Shown piece by piece: positions 21,280-33,023 of a DNA stretch of 64,000 nucleotides. The translations under genes and the position numbers were made by a program. The first letter of the stretch is position 1, and each line of letters begins with the position of its first letter. The DNA lies in NCBI GenBank assembly GCA_947069175.1, contig CAMTDV010000027.1, forward strand, positions 35,601,369 through 35,665,368, written 5' to 3'. The notes under the pieces are model-generated. The model was given only the letters and a program-made list of their open reading frames with translations, was not told where the DNA came from and did not search any database. The DNA comes from Scalesia atractyloides. Taxonomy: Eukaryota; Streptophyta; Magnoliopsida; Asterales; Asteraceae.

Positions 21280-21510
21280 AAAGATTCCTCCCTACGAAAA
21301 ACCAAACATCCACGAAAAACTTCCATGCGAATAACCCATCCGCACGAAGAACAAGATTGATCGTGCGAAAGACTAACTGACTCGCACGAAGAACCTTGTT
21401 CGCATGAAGCCTCAGTTGCTCGCACAAAAGACAGTGGTTCGTATGAACAACCTAGTTTGTACAAAGAATGGTGATTCGTACAAATCTTACTCGTACGAAG
21501 AACTTAGGTT
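21280..21510 (+). repeat. Cluster of CGTACGA/CGCACGA motifs in the element C leader
   Basis: About ten short motifs such as TCGTACGAAGAAC, CGCACGAAGAAC and ATCGTGCGAAAGAC within 230 bases upstream of gag. They resemble the palindromic motifs of the LTR but are more diverged. Element E has an equivalent cluster at 55815-55935. Confidence 0.7.
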
Positions 21511-21658
21511 TTCGTGTCCTTCAGGTTATTTGTGATAGTTTTTCGTGAGATCTGATACCTTGAGGTTTTTGAGACTGTGAACCTTTACAAGAAATTTTTT
21601 ATTTAACCCTTGGAATTTTTAAATTTTGAAAGCAAATTTTTATAAACAAACAAACAAA

Positions 21659-24600
21659 ATGGGTACAAATCCTTGGGATTGGGGGAGTAGTTCAAGCACA
21701 AACCAAGACTCATCACAATGCTCCGCAACCTCATGGGTTAAATCATTGATGCTAGTCAATGGGCGTGTGTGGCAAAGCAAAATCAAAGCATTCAGACTCT
21801 TCTTTTTAGCGAAAGTGAAACAGGAAGTAACAATCGTCCACCGATATTGAACCATATGAACAATTATCCTTCATGGAAAAGTCGTTTCCATACATACGTT
21901 CTTGGTCAAAATACATAATTATGGACATGTTTTACTACACCTTACAAGGAATCTCTCGAAGAAGCAGGATCAAGCCGAACCTCTTTAACCAACTTAGATG
22001 AAAATGATAAAAAAGGCTTATGATTTAGAAAAGAAGGCATTTCTATCCTTACACAAGCACTTCATAAGGATATTTATCATCAATTCGTGTACTGTACCAC
22101 CACCAAGAATTTGTGGGATACTTTGGAACGAGAGGGGAGGGATATGCTGCAACAAGAAAAATACATCATGATCTGTTGAAGAAAGAGTTTGAAGGTTTTC
22201 TGTTTATGCAGAATGAAACACTAAGCGATATGACAACCCGTTTCTACCATCTACTTAGTGAAATGTATTCATACAAAGTGATTGCATCTCCACAAGAGAT
22301 TGTAATGCATTTTGCTGATGCCTTACCACCAAAATGGAGTCAATTCATTGACTTGCTAAAGCACACAAGTGTTTTGGATGTGATCAGTATTTATGAATTT
22401 GTTCAGAAGCTGCAGAACAAGAATGAGGAGGAAATACGAAAAGCAAAAAGGGTTCCTGTTCCACAAAACCCTAAAATGAATTTTGGAGGTATTAACACAG
22501 GTGTTAGCATAACTCATCAAGGAAAACTTCAAATAGCGTTTGTGTCAAACGTTAATCCCTTTCTACCATAACCAGTTCAAACAGATCAATCTGCTGGTTC
22601 AAGTACTCAAAGCTAAGGTCAAGTATTTGATCCTAAAGCCTTTCTACCACAACCACAAGTTGTTACACCTAATGTTCCACAACAAGCTTCTCAACAAGCT
22701 TTCTATGGTAACAACTTTTAACCTGCAAATCCTAATACCATCAGAATTGATACTTCCCATATTTCCAAGGTCAGTGTAGAAGTTGCTCGAGAACATATGG
22801 AACTTCTGAACACAATGGTTACTGTATATTGTGGACAAATCGTCGGTCAAACTGGAAATATCAATTTGACTAATGAGGACTATCAACAAATAGACAGGGA
22901 TAAGATGGAGTTGATGGATATTAAATGAGGACTATCAATTTGACTAATGAGGACTATCAGAAGAGCTAAAGACTACATGAGTAGAACTGGAAGAACAAGT
23001 TTGGAAAGCAAGAAAGACGCAAAGTATGGATTTGATAAAGATGATGTTACTTGCTTCAACTGTGGTGAAAAGGGTCATTTCAAACGTAAATGTCTTGACC
23101 TAGCAAGCAAGGAAATCACAACCCTTTATGAAATCAATCACGGCCATCCAACACAACTCAAGTTAACAATGAACGTAGTATAGTAGCTGTTAACAACCCA
23201 AACAACTCCAACCAGTCTGGACCTTCAAACAACACAAGCAGAGCATTAGTAGTTCAAGCAGATGAAGGATGTAATTGGTCAGTTTAGTTGGGAAACGAGA
23301 ATCAAGGAGGAACCACGTGTTATGCCAAGATAATCAATTAAATCAAACATGTTCACAGTATTGACTCTTCTGATGATGATGATAGTTCTGGGTATAATGG
23401 AAGTTCTTGCGAGGAAAACTCAAGTATGGGCTGGTATGTATCAGATTCGGATGTTAAGGAAAAGATTGATGCTGAGGTCGATGAGTTGCTAAAAGAAGCA
23501 GAGAGGATGAAAAGTCAAAAGTCTAGGTTAATAAAGAAAGAATAGCTGCATCAAAGGAAATGGAGAAACTCTTTGCCAATAATGGACTTTTCTCTAATCA
23601 CACTGCTTTATGGCTAATGTTGCAGTTCAATAAGCCAGGTAAAATCCGACTCTCCTAGGATATGAAACGACTGTGCTGACTTAAAAACCAAATCTGAAAC
23701 AATTAACAGTCACAATCAAACCTAGTAGTTGAACTATCAAATGCAAAGAGGCAAATATGGCTTTAACTCGAAACGAAAAAGAATTCAAATATTTAATTGA
23801 AACTCTTAAGAAGGCGTGTCTGAGTTAACAAAAACAGTTTTGAACAAGCAAATATTAATAACTACATTAATATCCTTGAAGAAACGAAAAAGGAGTTAGC
23901 CATTGCCAAATGCGAGCATGATGCAATCAAGCTAAAATTGGAGAGTTACTCTAACTCCCGATATGTGCTTGATCACATTGCATTGGGTATAAATTGTGTC
24001 CACCACCATTGAAACCCAATTATACCAAATTACCTGACGAAGAGGAAATACCACACTTTGAACCATCTGTACCTCTTAATCCTGAAGAGTTTGCAGCATG
24101 ATTAGGGTTTAAGCTGGACAATTCCTCAGATGCATCCAGAAAAACAGAGAACTCATCATCAGTTGTTGATCAAAATCCATCTATAATAGAGGAAGATGAT
24201 TCATCAGATGATGAGTCAGACGAGATCAATCAAGATCAATCTCTTGATGAGAAAAAAGGGGTAGAAATTCCTGCTACTCCCAATGTGCAAGCTGTTGCAA
24301 ATAAAGGGAGTGATCCTATCGAATCTATCAAGACAACTTCATCTACATTTGAAAACGATAATGCGTTGTATACTTTGATTGGTGATGAGAAAATTTACTC
24401 AAACAAGGACTTTCCAATCACAAAAGTAAATCCAACTTCAATTGATCAAGTTTTTGAAAATTCAGCAACCAAATTATTGGGAAAGAAGAAACCAATCAAC
24501 CCACAACCATTAATCGCTTCTAAAAGTAGACAACAAGAAAAGTGAACTGAAAAACCTAAGGTGTCACAACCAAAGGTTAAAGCTAAAGGCTCTCGCAACA

Positions 24601-25261
24601 AGAAAAAGGGGAAGAATGTTAACTTTGTAGGCTTAACTGGTACCGATAAAATCGAAACTTTTGAAAATATGTCAAATATTGATTTTGTAAATCAAGTCAA
24701 GATCTAAAACGTAATAGTCAAAACAATTAAACTCAACACACAAATGGGTGTGTAGATGGACTAGGTACCTCTAGGCCTACAAGTTCAACATCAAGTCGTC
24801 AAATGGCATCTCCTAAATTTGTTGAGAGGAGAACATGTTTTAAGTGTAGAGAGTTTGGGCACATAATCAAAAACTGTACCAACTCAGCAAAACCCAAGTT
24901 TGTTGAAAAAGCCCCTCCTGAAAGGAGTTGCCAACGTTGATTTGTGTCACCTAAACAAGACAAACGTATTGTTAAGGAACAAGAAGAAAAACAAAGACGT
25001 AAACAAATTAAACTAATTGAAAGGCAAAAAAACTGGATGTTTTAGAAAAGAAACCAAGTTCATCAAGTTTGATAAAACCAGAAGTGTCTAAAACTATAAA
25101 TAATAGTCAATCTGGTAAATGTCAACAATCTTGGAAACCTAAAACCGGTAATGTTTCAGGGGGGCACAAAGTTTCCAAATCATCAAGAAAGAGAACTCAC
25201 ATTTCTTGATAACAAGGGTCGACCCAAGACCACTAAGGCCTGGGTCCCCATCTCAAACTAG
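21659..25261 (+). pseudogene. Gag of element C
   Basis: Starts at ATG 21659 (Met-Gly-Thr-Asn-Pro-Trp-Asp-Trp), matching the gag start of element E at 56069. Pieces: UBN2-type gag domain 22113-22571; zinc knuckle Cys-Phe-Asn-Cys ... His ... Cys at 23055-23095; charged coil and acidic region 23400-24545; second zinc knuckle Cys-Phe-Lys-Cys ... His ... Cys at about 24835-24880; C-terminus Trp-Val-Pro-Ile-Ser-Asn then TAG at 25259-25261. It has at least ten frameshifts or stops. Element E shows the nearly open version, so total length would be about 1,200 codons, unusually long for a copia gag. Confidence 0.85.
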
Positions 25262-25289
25262 TTGGGTAATACAATGCGCAGGGTGTTCC

Positions 25290-25740
25290 AGGAGGAACTG
25301 TGAATAGTCATTGGATTGTTGACAGTGGAGCATCACGGCACATGAAAGGCGACTTAAGGCTCCTTTATGATGTGAAAAGCATAAGGGGAGGTTATGTTGC
25401 CTTTGCTTGAGATAAAGGCAGTTACATCACTGGAGAAGGAATGGTTTCCAATGGTGTTGTTAGTTTTGACAAGATCAATTATGTACGTCAAGTTGATCAC
25501 AATCTTCTGAGTGTTTATCAAATCTGCGACAAGACGTTCACGGTTCATTTTCATGATGTCGGTTGTTATGTGCTGAAGCCTGGTTTCAAGATTTTCAAAG
25601 AATGGATTCTCTTGTCGGCTCCAAGAAATAATGACTTGTATATTCTTGACATGAGTCAAGCATGTTTTGTCTCAAAAAGCCACTGAAAAGAAATCAATCT
25701 CTTGGCATAGACAAATGGGACACATTCACTTAAGATAAAT
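25290..25740 (+). pseudogene. Protease and pre-integrase region of element C
   Basis: Trp-Ile-Val-Asp-Ser-Gly-Ala-Ser-Arg-His-Met is the aspartic protease active site. It is followed by a frame with a TGA near 25408, then Asp-His-Asn-Leu-Leu-Ser-Val and Gly-Cys-Tyr-Val-Leu-Lys-Pro-Gly (25441-25686). The N-terminal frame is not the gag frame here, but in element E the same region is in frame with gag across a stop. Confidence 0.85.
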
Positions 25741-27018
25741 GAACTATTTGGTGAAAAATAATCTTGTGAATGGTGTACCAGTGAATAATTTTCATTTACA
25801 AGACGTCTGTGTTTCGTGCCAAAAGGGAAAGCAAGCACGAAAGTCTCATCCTATGAAGAAACTTAACACTGTTAATATGCCTCTGGAACGTCTCCATATG
25901 GACCTTTTTGGACCTATGAAACCCAAGACTACCTTTTGCGATGCATATTGTCTAGTTGTTACTGACGACTATTCAATATTTTCATGGGTGAATGTTATGG
26001 CACACAAGAGTGAAGTTCCTGAAATCCTCAAGAATCTCCTCGCGCTACTTGAAAATTTGTACAATTTGAAGATAAGGAGAATCAGCAGCGACAATGGCAC
26101 CGGATTCAAATTCATGTTATGGATGTGTTATGTTCTTCTAAAGGGATTTTGCATGAATACAGTTCTCGTTACTCCACAATAGAATGGTGTCGCTGAGAGA
26201 AAAAATAGAACGCTTATTGAAACTACAAGAACTATGTTAGTAGAATCAGAATTTCCTGTTCAGTTTTAGGGGGAGGCTGTGGCTACTGCATGTTATACAA
26301 TGAATAGAGTTCTTGCGGTGAAAAGGCATGGGAAAACATGTTTTGAATTGTTACATAAAAGGAAACTGGATGGTCTTTCTTAGAACCTTTTGGGGCTCCA
26401 TGCACTATGATTGATCCACATGGTAAATTCGTTCCAAAGGCTATCGAAGGTTTCTTTCTTGGATATGCTACTCCAAATTTCAGAGTGTGGAATTTGACAA
26501 CGAAAAAGATTGAGGAATGGGGTGACGTTAAGGTTCAAAGATACACTGAATCAGTGAGAGCTCCTGGTGCTCCTTGGATGTTTGACTACGATAGACTGTT
26601 TGACTCCTTCAATCTGCCAACTTTTGATGATACATCTGCAGCTACTCAAATGCTACTTGAAAGTGATACTGCAGTTGACTCGTCATTAGTACAACCAATT
26701 ATTGTTAACCCACAAGTGTCTACTTCGGATAATAATATTGTTCAAAATGAGGAATTTGAAGAAGCTGCTGGTTACAATGTTTCATCAGAAGATGATGAGT
26801 TCCATGATGCAAATGAAGCTACTTCTGTTCCTGTTCCTTTATTTTTTTATGTAATTTCAAATGTGCAAAATCAAGGGACAACTAAAGGACATACTTCTAC
26901 ACCTTCGTCGAGTCCAGCCATTGGCTTAGATGTTGATCTAAATATCAACAATTCGGGTATAAATTCTCAAGTTCCCGATGTTCCTGAAACTCGAATCCAT
27001 AATACCCATCCTCAGTAG
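25690..27018 (+). pseudogene. Integrase of element C
   Basis: Zinc domain with Trp-His-Arg-Gln-Met-Gly-His and Cys-Val-Ser-Cys at 25700-25830; core with Met-Asp-Leu-Phe-Gly-Pro (first Asp), Ser-Ser-Asp-Asn-Gly-Thr-Gly-Phe (second Asp, with Gly in place of the usual Glu that follows) and Val-Ala-Glu-Arg-Lys-Asn-Arg (catalytic Glu) near 26190-26210; C-terminal Gly-Phe-Phe-Leu-Gly-Tyr block and an acidic linker up to 27018. Stops occur at about 25736, 26180, 26268 and 26382, and one frame change before 26407. The catalytic triad residues are present, but the frame is broken. Confidence 0.88.
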
Positions 27019-27045
27019 AATATTATAGGAGATGTCCAGAGTGGA

Positions 27046-27990
27046 GTGCAGACACGTAATCAGCTAAGGAACAACCAGAAAGCTAGTTTGTATACGACAA
27101 TTAGAGAATCTGGGAAACAGAATGATTGGTCTTTTGCCTGCTATGTTTGCCAAGTAGAACCGAAATCTTGGAAGGAGGCTATGAAAAAAGACTCATGGGT
27201 TGAAGCAATGCAAGAGGAACTTCAGCAGTTTCAGAAGTTGGGCGTGTGGAAATTGGTTGACAGGCTCGACAACCACAAGAAGATTGGTACTAGATGGGTT
27301 TACAAGTGTAAGAAGGATAACCGAGGTGCTGTTGTGAGAAACAAAGCAAGATCGGTTGTCCAGGGCTTTAATCAGGTAGAAGGCATTGATTATAATGAGG
27401 TTTATGCACCGGTAGCACGTCTTGAGGCCATAAGAATTTTCTTGGCTTATGCGTCCTACAAGAAGTTTACAGTTTATTAAATGGATGTGAAAAGTGCATT
27501 TCTTCATGGTGTGGTTGAAGAAGAAGTATATGTTTAGCAACCGCCTGGTTTTGAAGATCAAATCCATCCTGACAAGGTTTGGCTTCTCAATAAGGCGTTA
27601 TATGGTCTTCGTCAAGTTCCACGGGCTTGGTATGAAACGTTGTCTTCCTATCTTCTCAAGAATGGTTTTTGACATAGCTTGATTGACTGTACTCTCTTCA
27701 TCAAAGAAAAGAATGAGGATATATCACTGGTACAAGTATATGTTGGTGATATTATTTTTAGGTCTACAAACGAGAAAATGTGCAAAGAATTCAAGTGGGT
27801 AATGTAAGAAAAGTTCGAGATGAGCGCCATGGGAGACATGACCTTCGTTTTAGGTTTGCAGGTTCATCAATCTAAGGAAGGGATTTTCATCCGTCAAACC
27901 AAGTACGTTGGGGATATTCTCAAAAGATTTCAAATGGAAGACTCAAAGCCCTTGGGAACTCCATTAGCTCAGAATCATGGGAATACTCCT
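27046..27990 (+). pseudogene. Reverse transcriptase of element C
   Basis: Copia RT: Trp-Val-Glu-Ala-Met-Gln-Glu-Glu-Leu, Lys-Ala-Arg-Ser-Val-Val-Gln-Gly-Phe, Met-Asp-Val-Lys-Ser-Ala-Phe-Leu, Ala-Leu-Tyr-Gly-Leu-Arg-Gln. The catalytic box reads Tyr-Val-Gly-Asp instead of Tyr-Val-Asp-Asp (about 27737-27748), a loss of one metal-binding Asp. Stops lie at 27478, 27535, 27670 and 27806. The domain then passes Lys-Tyr-Val-Gly-Asp-Ile-Leu toward RNase H. Confidence 0.92.
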
Positions 27991-27999
27991 GACGGAATG

Positions 28000-28682
28000 G
28001 GGTTAACATGTAGAACCATCTCTTTATCGTGCCATGATCGGATCTCTCATGTATCTTACTGCTTCAAGACCCGATATAATGTACCTAACATGTCTTCTAG
28101 CTCGCTACCAGTCAAGTCCGAAGGTTTCTCATTTGATGGCTGTGGAAAGAATCTTTCATTATTTGAAGGGTCGCCCGAACACTGGTCTCTGGTACTCTAA
28201 GGATGATAATTTGATCAGCATTTAGTGATTCTGATCATGGCAGCTGCAAGATCTACGCAAAATCAACAACAGCAGGATGTCAGTTCTTGGGAAATCGCCT
28301 AGTCACATGGCAGTGCAAAAAACAGACTTGTGTAGCTGCGTCAACCTGTGAGGCTGAGTATATTTCGGCGTCTAGTTGCTGCTCTCAGGTTTTATGGATC
28401 CAACAGCAAATGCACGACTACGGTTTTGAATTTCTAACCACTCCTATTTATGTTGATAATGAAGCTGCTTAAAAGATCACTCGTAATCTTGTACAACATT
28501 AAAAAACCAAACACATCGAGATTAAGTATCATTTCATACGAGATTTTTATGAAAAGAAACTTATCAATTTTGTTAAAAACCACACCGATCACCAACGTGC
28601 CGACCTGTTTACAAAAGCTTTTGATAAATCACGTTTTGAATATCTTCTTTTAGTCAATGGCATCAAGGTGAAACCCGAGTAA
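28000..28682 (+). pseudogene. RNase H and pol end of element C
   Basis: Copia RNase H with Ser-Thr-Cys-Glu-Ala-Glu-Tyr-Ile, Tyr-Val-Asp-Asn-Glu-Ala-Ala and the His-Ile-Glu-Ile-Lys-Tyr-His-Phe-Ile-Arg-Asp motif. Pol ends Val-Asn-Gly-Ile-Lys-Val-Lys-Pro-Glu and a TAA at 28680-28682; element E keeps exactly this end at 59985-60024. Frameshifts occur around 28030 and 28220 and stops at 28471 and 28501. Confidence 0.88.
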
Positions 28683-28769
28683 ATCATCATTGGCTAATCG
28701 TTTTCATAAATATTTTCTTAAAAACTAAAAATACAAAAAGATTTTCCATTTTCTGTTATTTTTATATTT

Positions 28770-28860
28770 AGGGGGAGAAAATTTTAAGAAAATACAAAAA
28801 TATGTCTTTTATTTATTTATTTATGTTTTTATTTATTTACCTTCTGCATTTAAGGGGGAG
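28770..28860 (+). other. Two internal polypurine tracts of element C
   Basis: AGGGGGAGAAAATTTTA begins at 28770 and AAGGGGGAGAAAAATTTTA at 28852. Both share the AGGGGGAG core of the terminal tract at 33013-33021. Element E has the same pair at 60103 and 60160. Extra tracts near the envelope-like gene have been reported as a Sirevirus feature. Confidence 0.75.
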
Positions 28861-30109
28861 AAAAATTTTAAAACTATAGAAAAACAATAGAAAAACCAAA
28901 AATAAAAAATGAGTTTCTTGGAAAGATAAGAGAAGATGATGATACAATGGTGATCTGTCAAATACGGTCAAAAACATAAAATGAAAATTGATAAGTAGCA
29001 TTACTAAGATGTATCGGTAGGCTCACAATCAGACTAAAATGTGTAGGTTGATATAAACACAACGGACTGAAAGCTAGGTGGGAACCATTCATTGGCATAT
29101 GGTCTTGGTACCGAAATTTCATTTGATAGTATGCCAAGGTTCTGAGATATGCGGTCTTTATACTTGCTTCTCTTCTGGGTATCATGGTTGATTCTTTTAC
29201 CGAAAAATAACGGGCACGCAAGTCTAGAACTTCCATGATACCATACATACGTGTAAATACTGCATATGACCATCAATTAGTGATAAAAAGATCACATTCA
29301 CCCAACAATAAGTGATAATATATCACAGCTTTATGCGGGAGCTAAGTTCGTCTCTTTGTCGGTACGATGGTACTAACCTGTTCACGGACTTACTCATATG
29401 CCATGCATGTATCGGAAAATCAAGTTCATCATCAATAAGTGATTTAATCACATAGGGCTTGTTTTCAATCAAAACAAGTGAGTATCTCACAATCTATACG
29501 TCAAAACAGATGATAAGCAGTATACTCACCGGTTTCTCTCATGCATATCTTGATATGGGAATATGTCGTGAAGTGGCTGAACACCGGTTAGTAAGTATAA
29601 TTCATACATTAATCATATCTCCTAATCATGATTACATCTAATAAGCTAAGCTTACATGGACAACAATACCGATAATTGAAGTAGAATACTTATTTATTTA
29701 TTTATTTATTTTGACGTTTTAAACAAAAACTCTTTTTTGGCAAGATTAAAAGCTGGTATGATTCTCTTACCTTGAAACTCTGAAAAACATTGCTAGTTCA
29801 TATAAAGATTGCTCTTATCCGTTAGTATTTGTTTTATTTTACTCACTTTTTGAATTACTTAAATTATTTTTGATTTAGCTGAAGATTGAAGCTCAAATGT
29901 TTTCTACCAAGATACGCCCTAAAAATCATTTGCTTTGATATCATAACTTCATAAAGTACTTTCTTGCAACGGGGTAAACTCATTACAAATAGCAAAATCT
30001 GTTTAAGAAGCACATTTCCTAAACTTGTGATTTGTTTGGATATGTGCAAAGATCTAAACAGGTCAACAAAAAACCTAAGGTCCACGAAGAAATGATGTTC
30101 CAGTTTGGA

Positions 30110-30720
30110 AGAACCTGAATTTGTACGAATCAGAGGTTCTTCGTACGAATGACAGCTCTTCGTACGAATGAGTCAATGATCACTCGTACGAGTGGTTATG
30201 CCTCGTATGAATGAGCCCCTAGTTCTTTGTTCAAGACAATCCTTCGTATGGCTGACAATTCTTCGTTCGAACTAGCGTTTTTCTTGCGAGGATAAGAATG
30301 TGGTATAAAGAGTGATGTAGTTTTTTCAGTACAACTTTACTTTCACCTTGCTCACTTCATCCTTTCACCATTTTTATGTTGTTTCTGATATCTTTAAGGT
30401 ATGTTGACAATGTTGGTATACCTTAAAGATGAGCTGTTTGACATTGCCTGACACGAACAACAAACTTTAAGCGAAGAATCTGTTGACGAAAAACGAGTTC
30501 TTCATGCATAATCTTCACTTGAAGTTCTTTGTGCGAACAAGTTGATTCTTATTCGTAAGAGTGCATTATCACTCGTACGAGTAACTTGTGGTTTGTACGA
30601 GCCAGTTACTCGTACGAGTAAATCATTTGTTTGATCGAGTTAGTTGTTGTTCCTACAAGTCAGTTGTTATTTGTATAAATAAATTGTTAATCGTATGAGT
30701 CGGTAGTTCTTCGTCTAGGG
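30110..30720 (+). repeat. CGTACGA motif cluster upstream of the envelope-like ORF in C
   Basis: Repeated TTCGTACGAATGA, CTCGTACGAGT and related motifs at irregular spacing, some decayed to CGTATGA. It is the third location of this motif in element C, besides LTR and gag leader. Confidence 0.7.
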
Positions 30721-30816
30721 GATACATACTTACGGGAAGTTTGCAATAAAAACTTTTTGTGTATGTTCCCTAGTATATTTATGTTCTTCTTATTCTGGTT
30801 ATCTTCGGTGTACAGG

Positions 30817-32838
30817 ATGACACAAAAGGAACAGAAAAGAAAGCCCACAACGAGGAAAACTGATAAGTCAGAAGTGGAAATTATGTCAGAGCCAACATGG
30901 TTGCCTACTTAGATACGGAAGATAAATTTGCTGAGTACAACGGTATAATGAAGTTTTTGCGCGACTCAATGATACATTATGCTATCACGCATAAAACCAC
31001 AGTATACAAGACATTTATCAAGGAATTTTGGGATTCAGCTAAAGTTGTTGAAGTGAATGGATAGGAAATTATCCACAGAAGAGTAAATGACTTAGACATA
31101 GACATTTCCATTGATCTAATAAACTCAGCATTACAACTTGGCGATGATCCTGAAGCTCCATACTCAATTTCATTAAAGTGTCAACGTGGATGTTTGCTTC
31201 GAATGCGATGTGTCGGAGATTGCCTTGTTGGATAACTAAACAAAGCATGGTTGCCGCTCAGATACAAGTTTTTTCTACATGTTTTAATTCAGTGTTTAAG
31301 CAATAGACGAAGTGGTTACGACATTAAACAAACCATTCGGTGTTTCAAAGTATATTTTTGCAAACATGAAGGAAAACTTGAGAAGAACCGGATTTGGTGG
31401 AAACAAGTTTTGGATGTATCCTCGTTTTCTCCAGATGATCTTGAATATACAACATTTGAATCATTCAAAGAACGACAACGATGTTTAAAAAGTTGATGTT
31501 ATGATGGAACATTCGTTGAAGATATTTAGAGGAGTAGCAGCAAAACGTTATAAGGAAAGCATACCTCCTTAAAAGTTATTTGGTTTTCTGGCTAATGATG
31601 AATATGTTGCACCAGAAAATGATAAGTGGCGCCATGATGATAGTCAGTCAGATAATGAAGAACCAACTTTGAAGAAGATGATCAAAGGTGATGATGATGA
31701 CAGTGATGATGATGGTGATGGTGGTGCGAGTTGTGTAGGTACTACAGGTGGTGATAAGGGTAAACAACCGGATAAAGAATCGGATTCCGATGACAATCCG
31801 CTTGAACATGGGTATGAACGCTAAGTTGATGAGCGTGGGGTTAGGTAGATTAGAAAGATTCCATCAGATCCAGATGCTGACTATGTTCCATCCGATGCTG
31901 AGACTGAACGAGCTCGCAAAAAGAAAATTGCGGTGCGCAGAAAGAAACAGAACAAAACATCTATGGAAACCACATCAGCTCAACCTGAAATCACACAACC
32001 TACAACCACGCAACAAGAAACCGTACTAGCAAAGGTTTCAGAAGCTCAGTCTGTCTCCACAACGGAGGAGGCTGAAACTCTAATATCGGAACCCATTACA
32101 ACCTTTGAACCACGACCTGTAGATACCACAGCAACTGAAACACATTCAGTTGAGGCTACTCCAGTTCAACAACAACCCACTACTTCTTCAGCTCAACAAT
32201 CCCAATCTACAATTCATCAACAAAGTACAAAACGAAGCAGTTGTTTATTCTCTGAAATGGAACAGGATAAGAAAGTGGATTTTCTGTTCTCTCAGCTGCA
32301 AGCGGCAGCAACTCGGATTAACAAGCACTCGGAGTTTATATCTTCAAATCGAAATTCAGTTATCAAGCAACAGTGGGAGATAAATTCTTTGAAAGAAACT
32401 ATTAGAAAACAAGCTACCAAGATTGCATAGTTAAGAAAAGAAAATGAGTGATTGAGGGTTGCGGATGCTAAAAGGGCTACTCAGCTACAACAGATGCGAG
32501 CGGCTAATAATGCCCGTGGGATTGAAATGAATAGGCTGAAAGAATGTAGTGCGACTGTACCACGATCTGCTGAAACTAAAACTGCTAAACATGACGACAT
32601 GAGAGAATGGTATCATTCTCGTAATACTACATTGGTTGAAGGCTTTAATGGTATTAAAGACGTATTTGAAATGAGCAGAAAATGGGTGAACATTCTGTGG
32701 AATGAAAGATGCAAAGCACATGAGATCCAACGTAAACGTGATCAGGATAGTGAAGACTCTAGTAATCCTAATGCTTCAGCTTCATCCGCGAAACCAAAAG
32801 TTTCTGCTGCAACTCCAGTGGTAGAGTCTAGTGCATAG
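30817..32838 (+). pseudogene. Envelope-like ORF of element C
   Basis: Starts at ATG 30817, directly after TGTACAGG, which looks like a 3' splice site after a pyrimidine-rich stretch. The N-terminus is basic (Lys/Arg/Thr-rich). The middle at 30900-31490 carries a Phe-Trp ... Ala-Lys-Val block and a Leu-Gly-Asp motif that match element A (108-539). Then come a run of Asp (31690-31720), a Gln/Thr/Ser-rich stretch (31970-32230) and a likely coiled coil (32260-32720). Stops at 30910, 31063, 32428 and others break it. No clear membrane segment or signal peptide is seen, so 'envelope' is a positional name only. Confidence 0.65.
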
Positions 32839-33012
32839 CAGATCGTGGTCGATCCAGTTGTTTCTAGTGGTACTCAATAGGAAACAGGAAAGGTTTGATG
32901 TTTGTGGAGAATGTTGAAGACCTTGATCCTCAGGAAACGATGGTTGAAGGTTTTCTGTGAATGTGAATGCAGCAGGCCATTAAGAATGGAGACCGAAGAC
33001 CAAGCAACAGCC

Positions 33013-33021
33013 AAGGGGGAG
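33013..33021 (+). other. Terminal polypurine tract of element C
   Basis: AAGGGGGAG followed by TT and the LTR start TGTTGATAC. The same tract precedes the 3' LTRs of D (51566-51573) and E (61736-61743). Confidence 0.85.
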
Positions 33022-33023
33022 TT

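Larger units (their letters stand above)
28683..30816 (+). other. Spacer between pol and envelope-like ORF of element C
   Basis: More than 2 kb without a usable reading frame. It holds two internal polypurine tracts, a stretch at 28950-29650 that is clearly conserved in element E (60270-60905), AT-rich sequence at 29690-30100, and a cluster of CGTACGA motifs at 30110-30720. Conservation in E, where integrase, RT and RNase H are gone, suggests a cis-acting role. This is inference. Confidence 0.7.

Noticed and set aside
30817..32838. True viral envelope glycoprotein in element C
   Set aside because: No signal peptide, no membrane-spanning stretch and no cysteine or glycosylation pattern seen; only the position is envelope-like.
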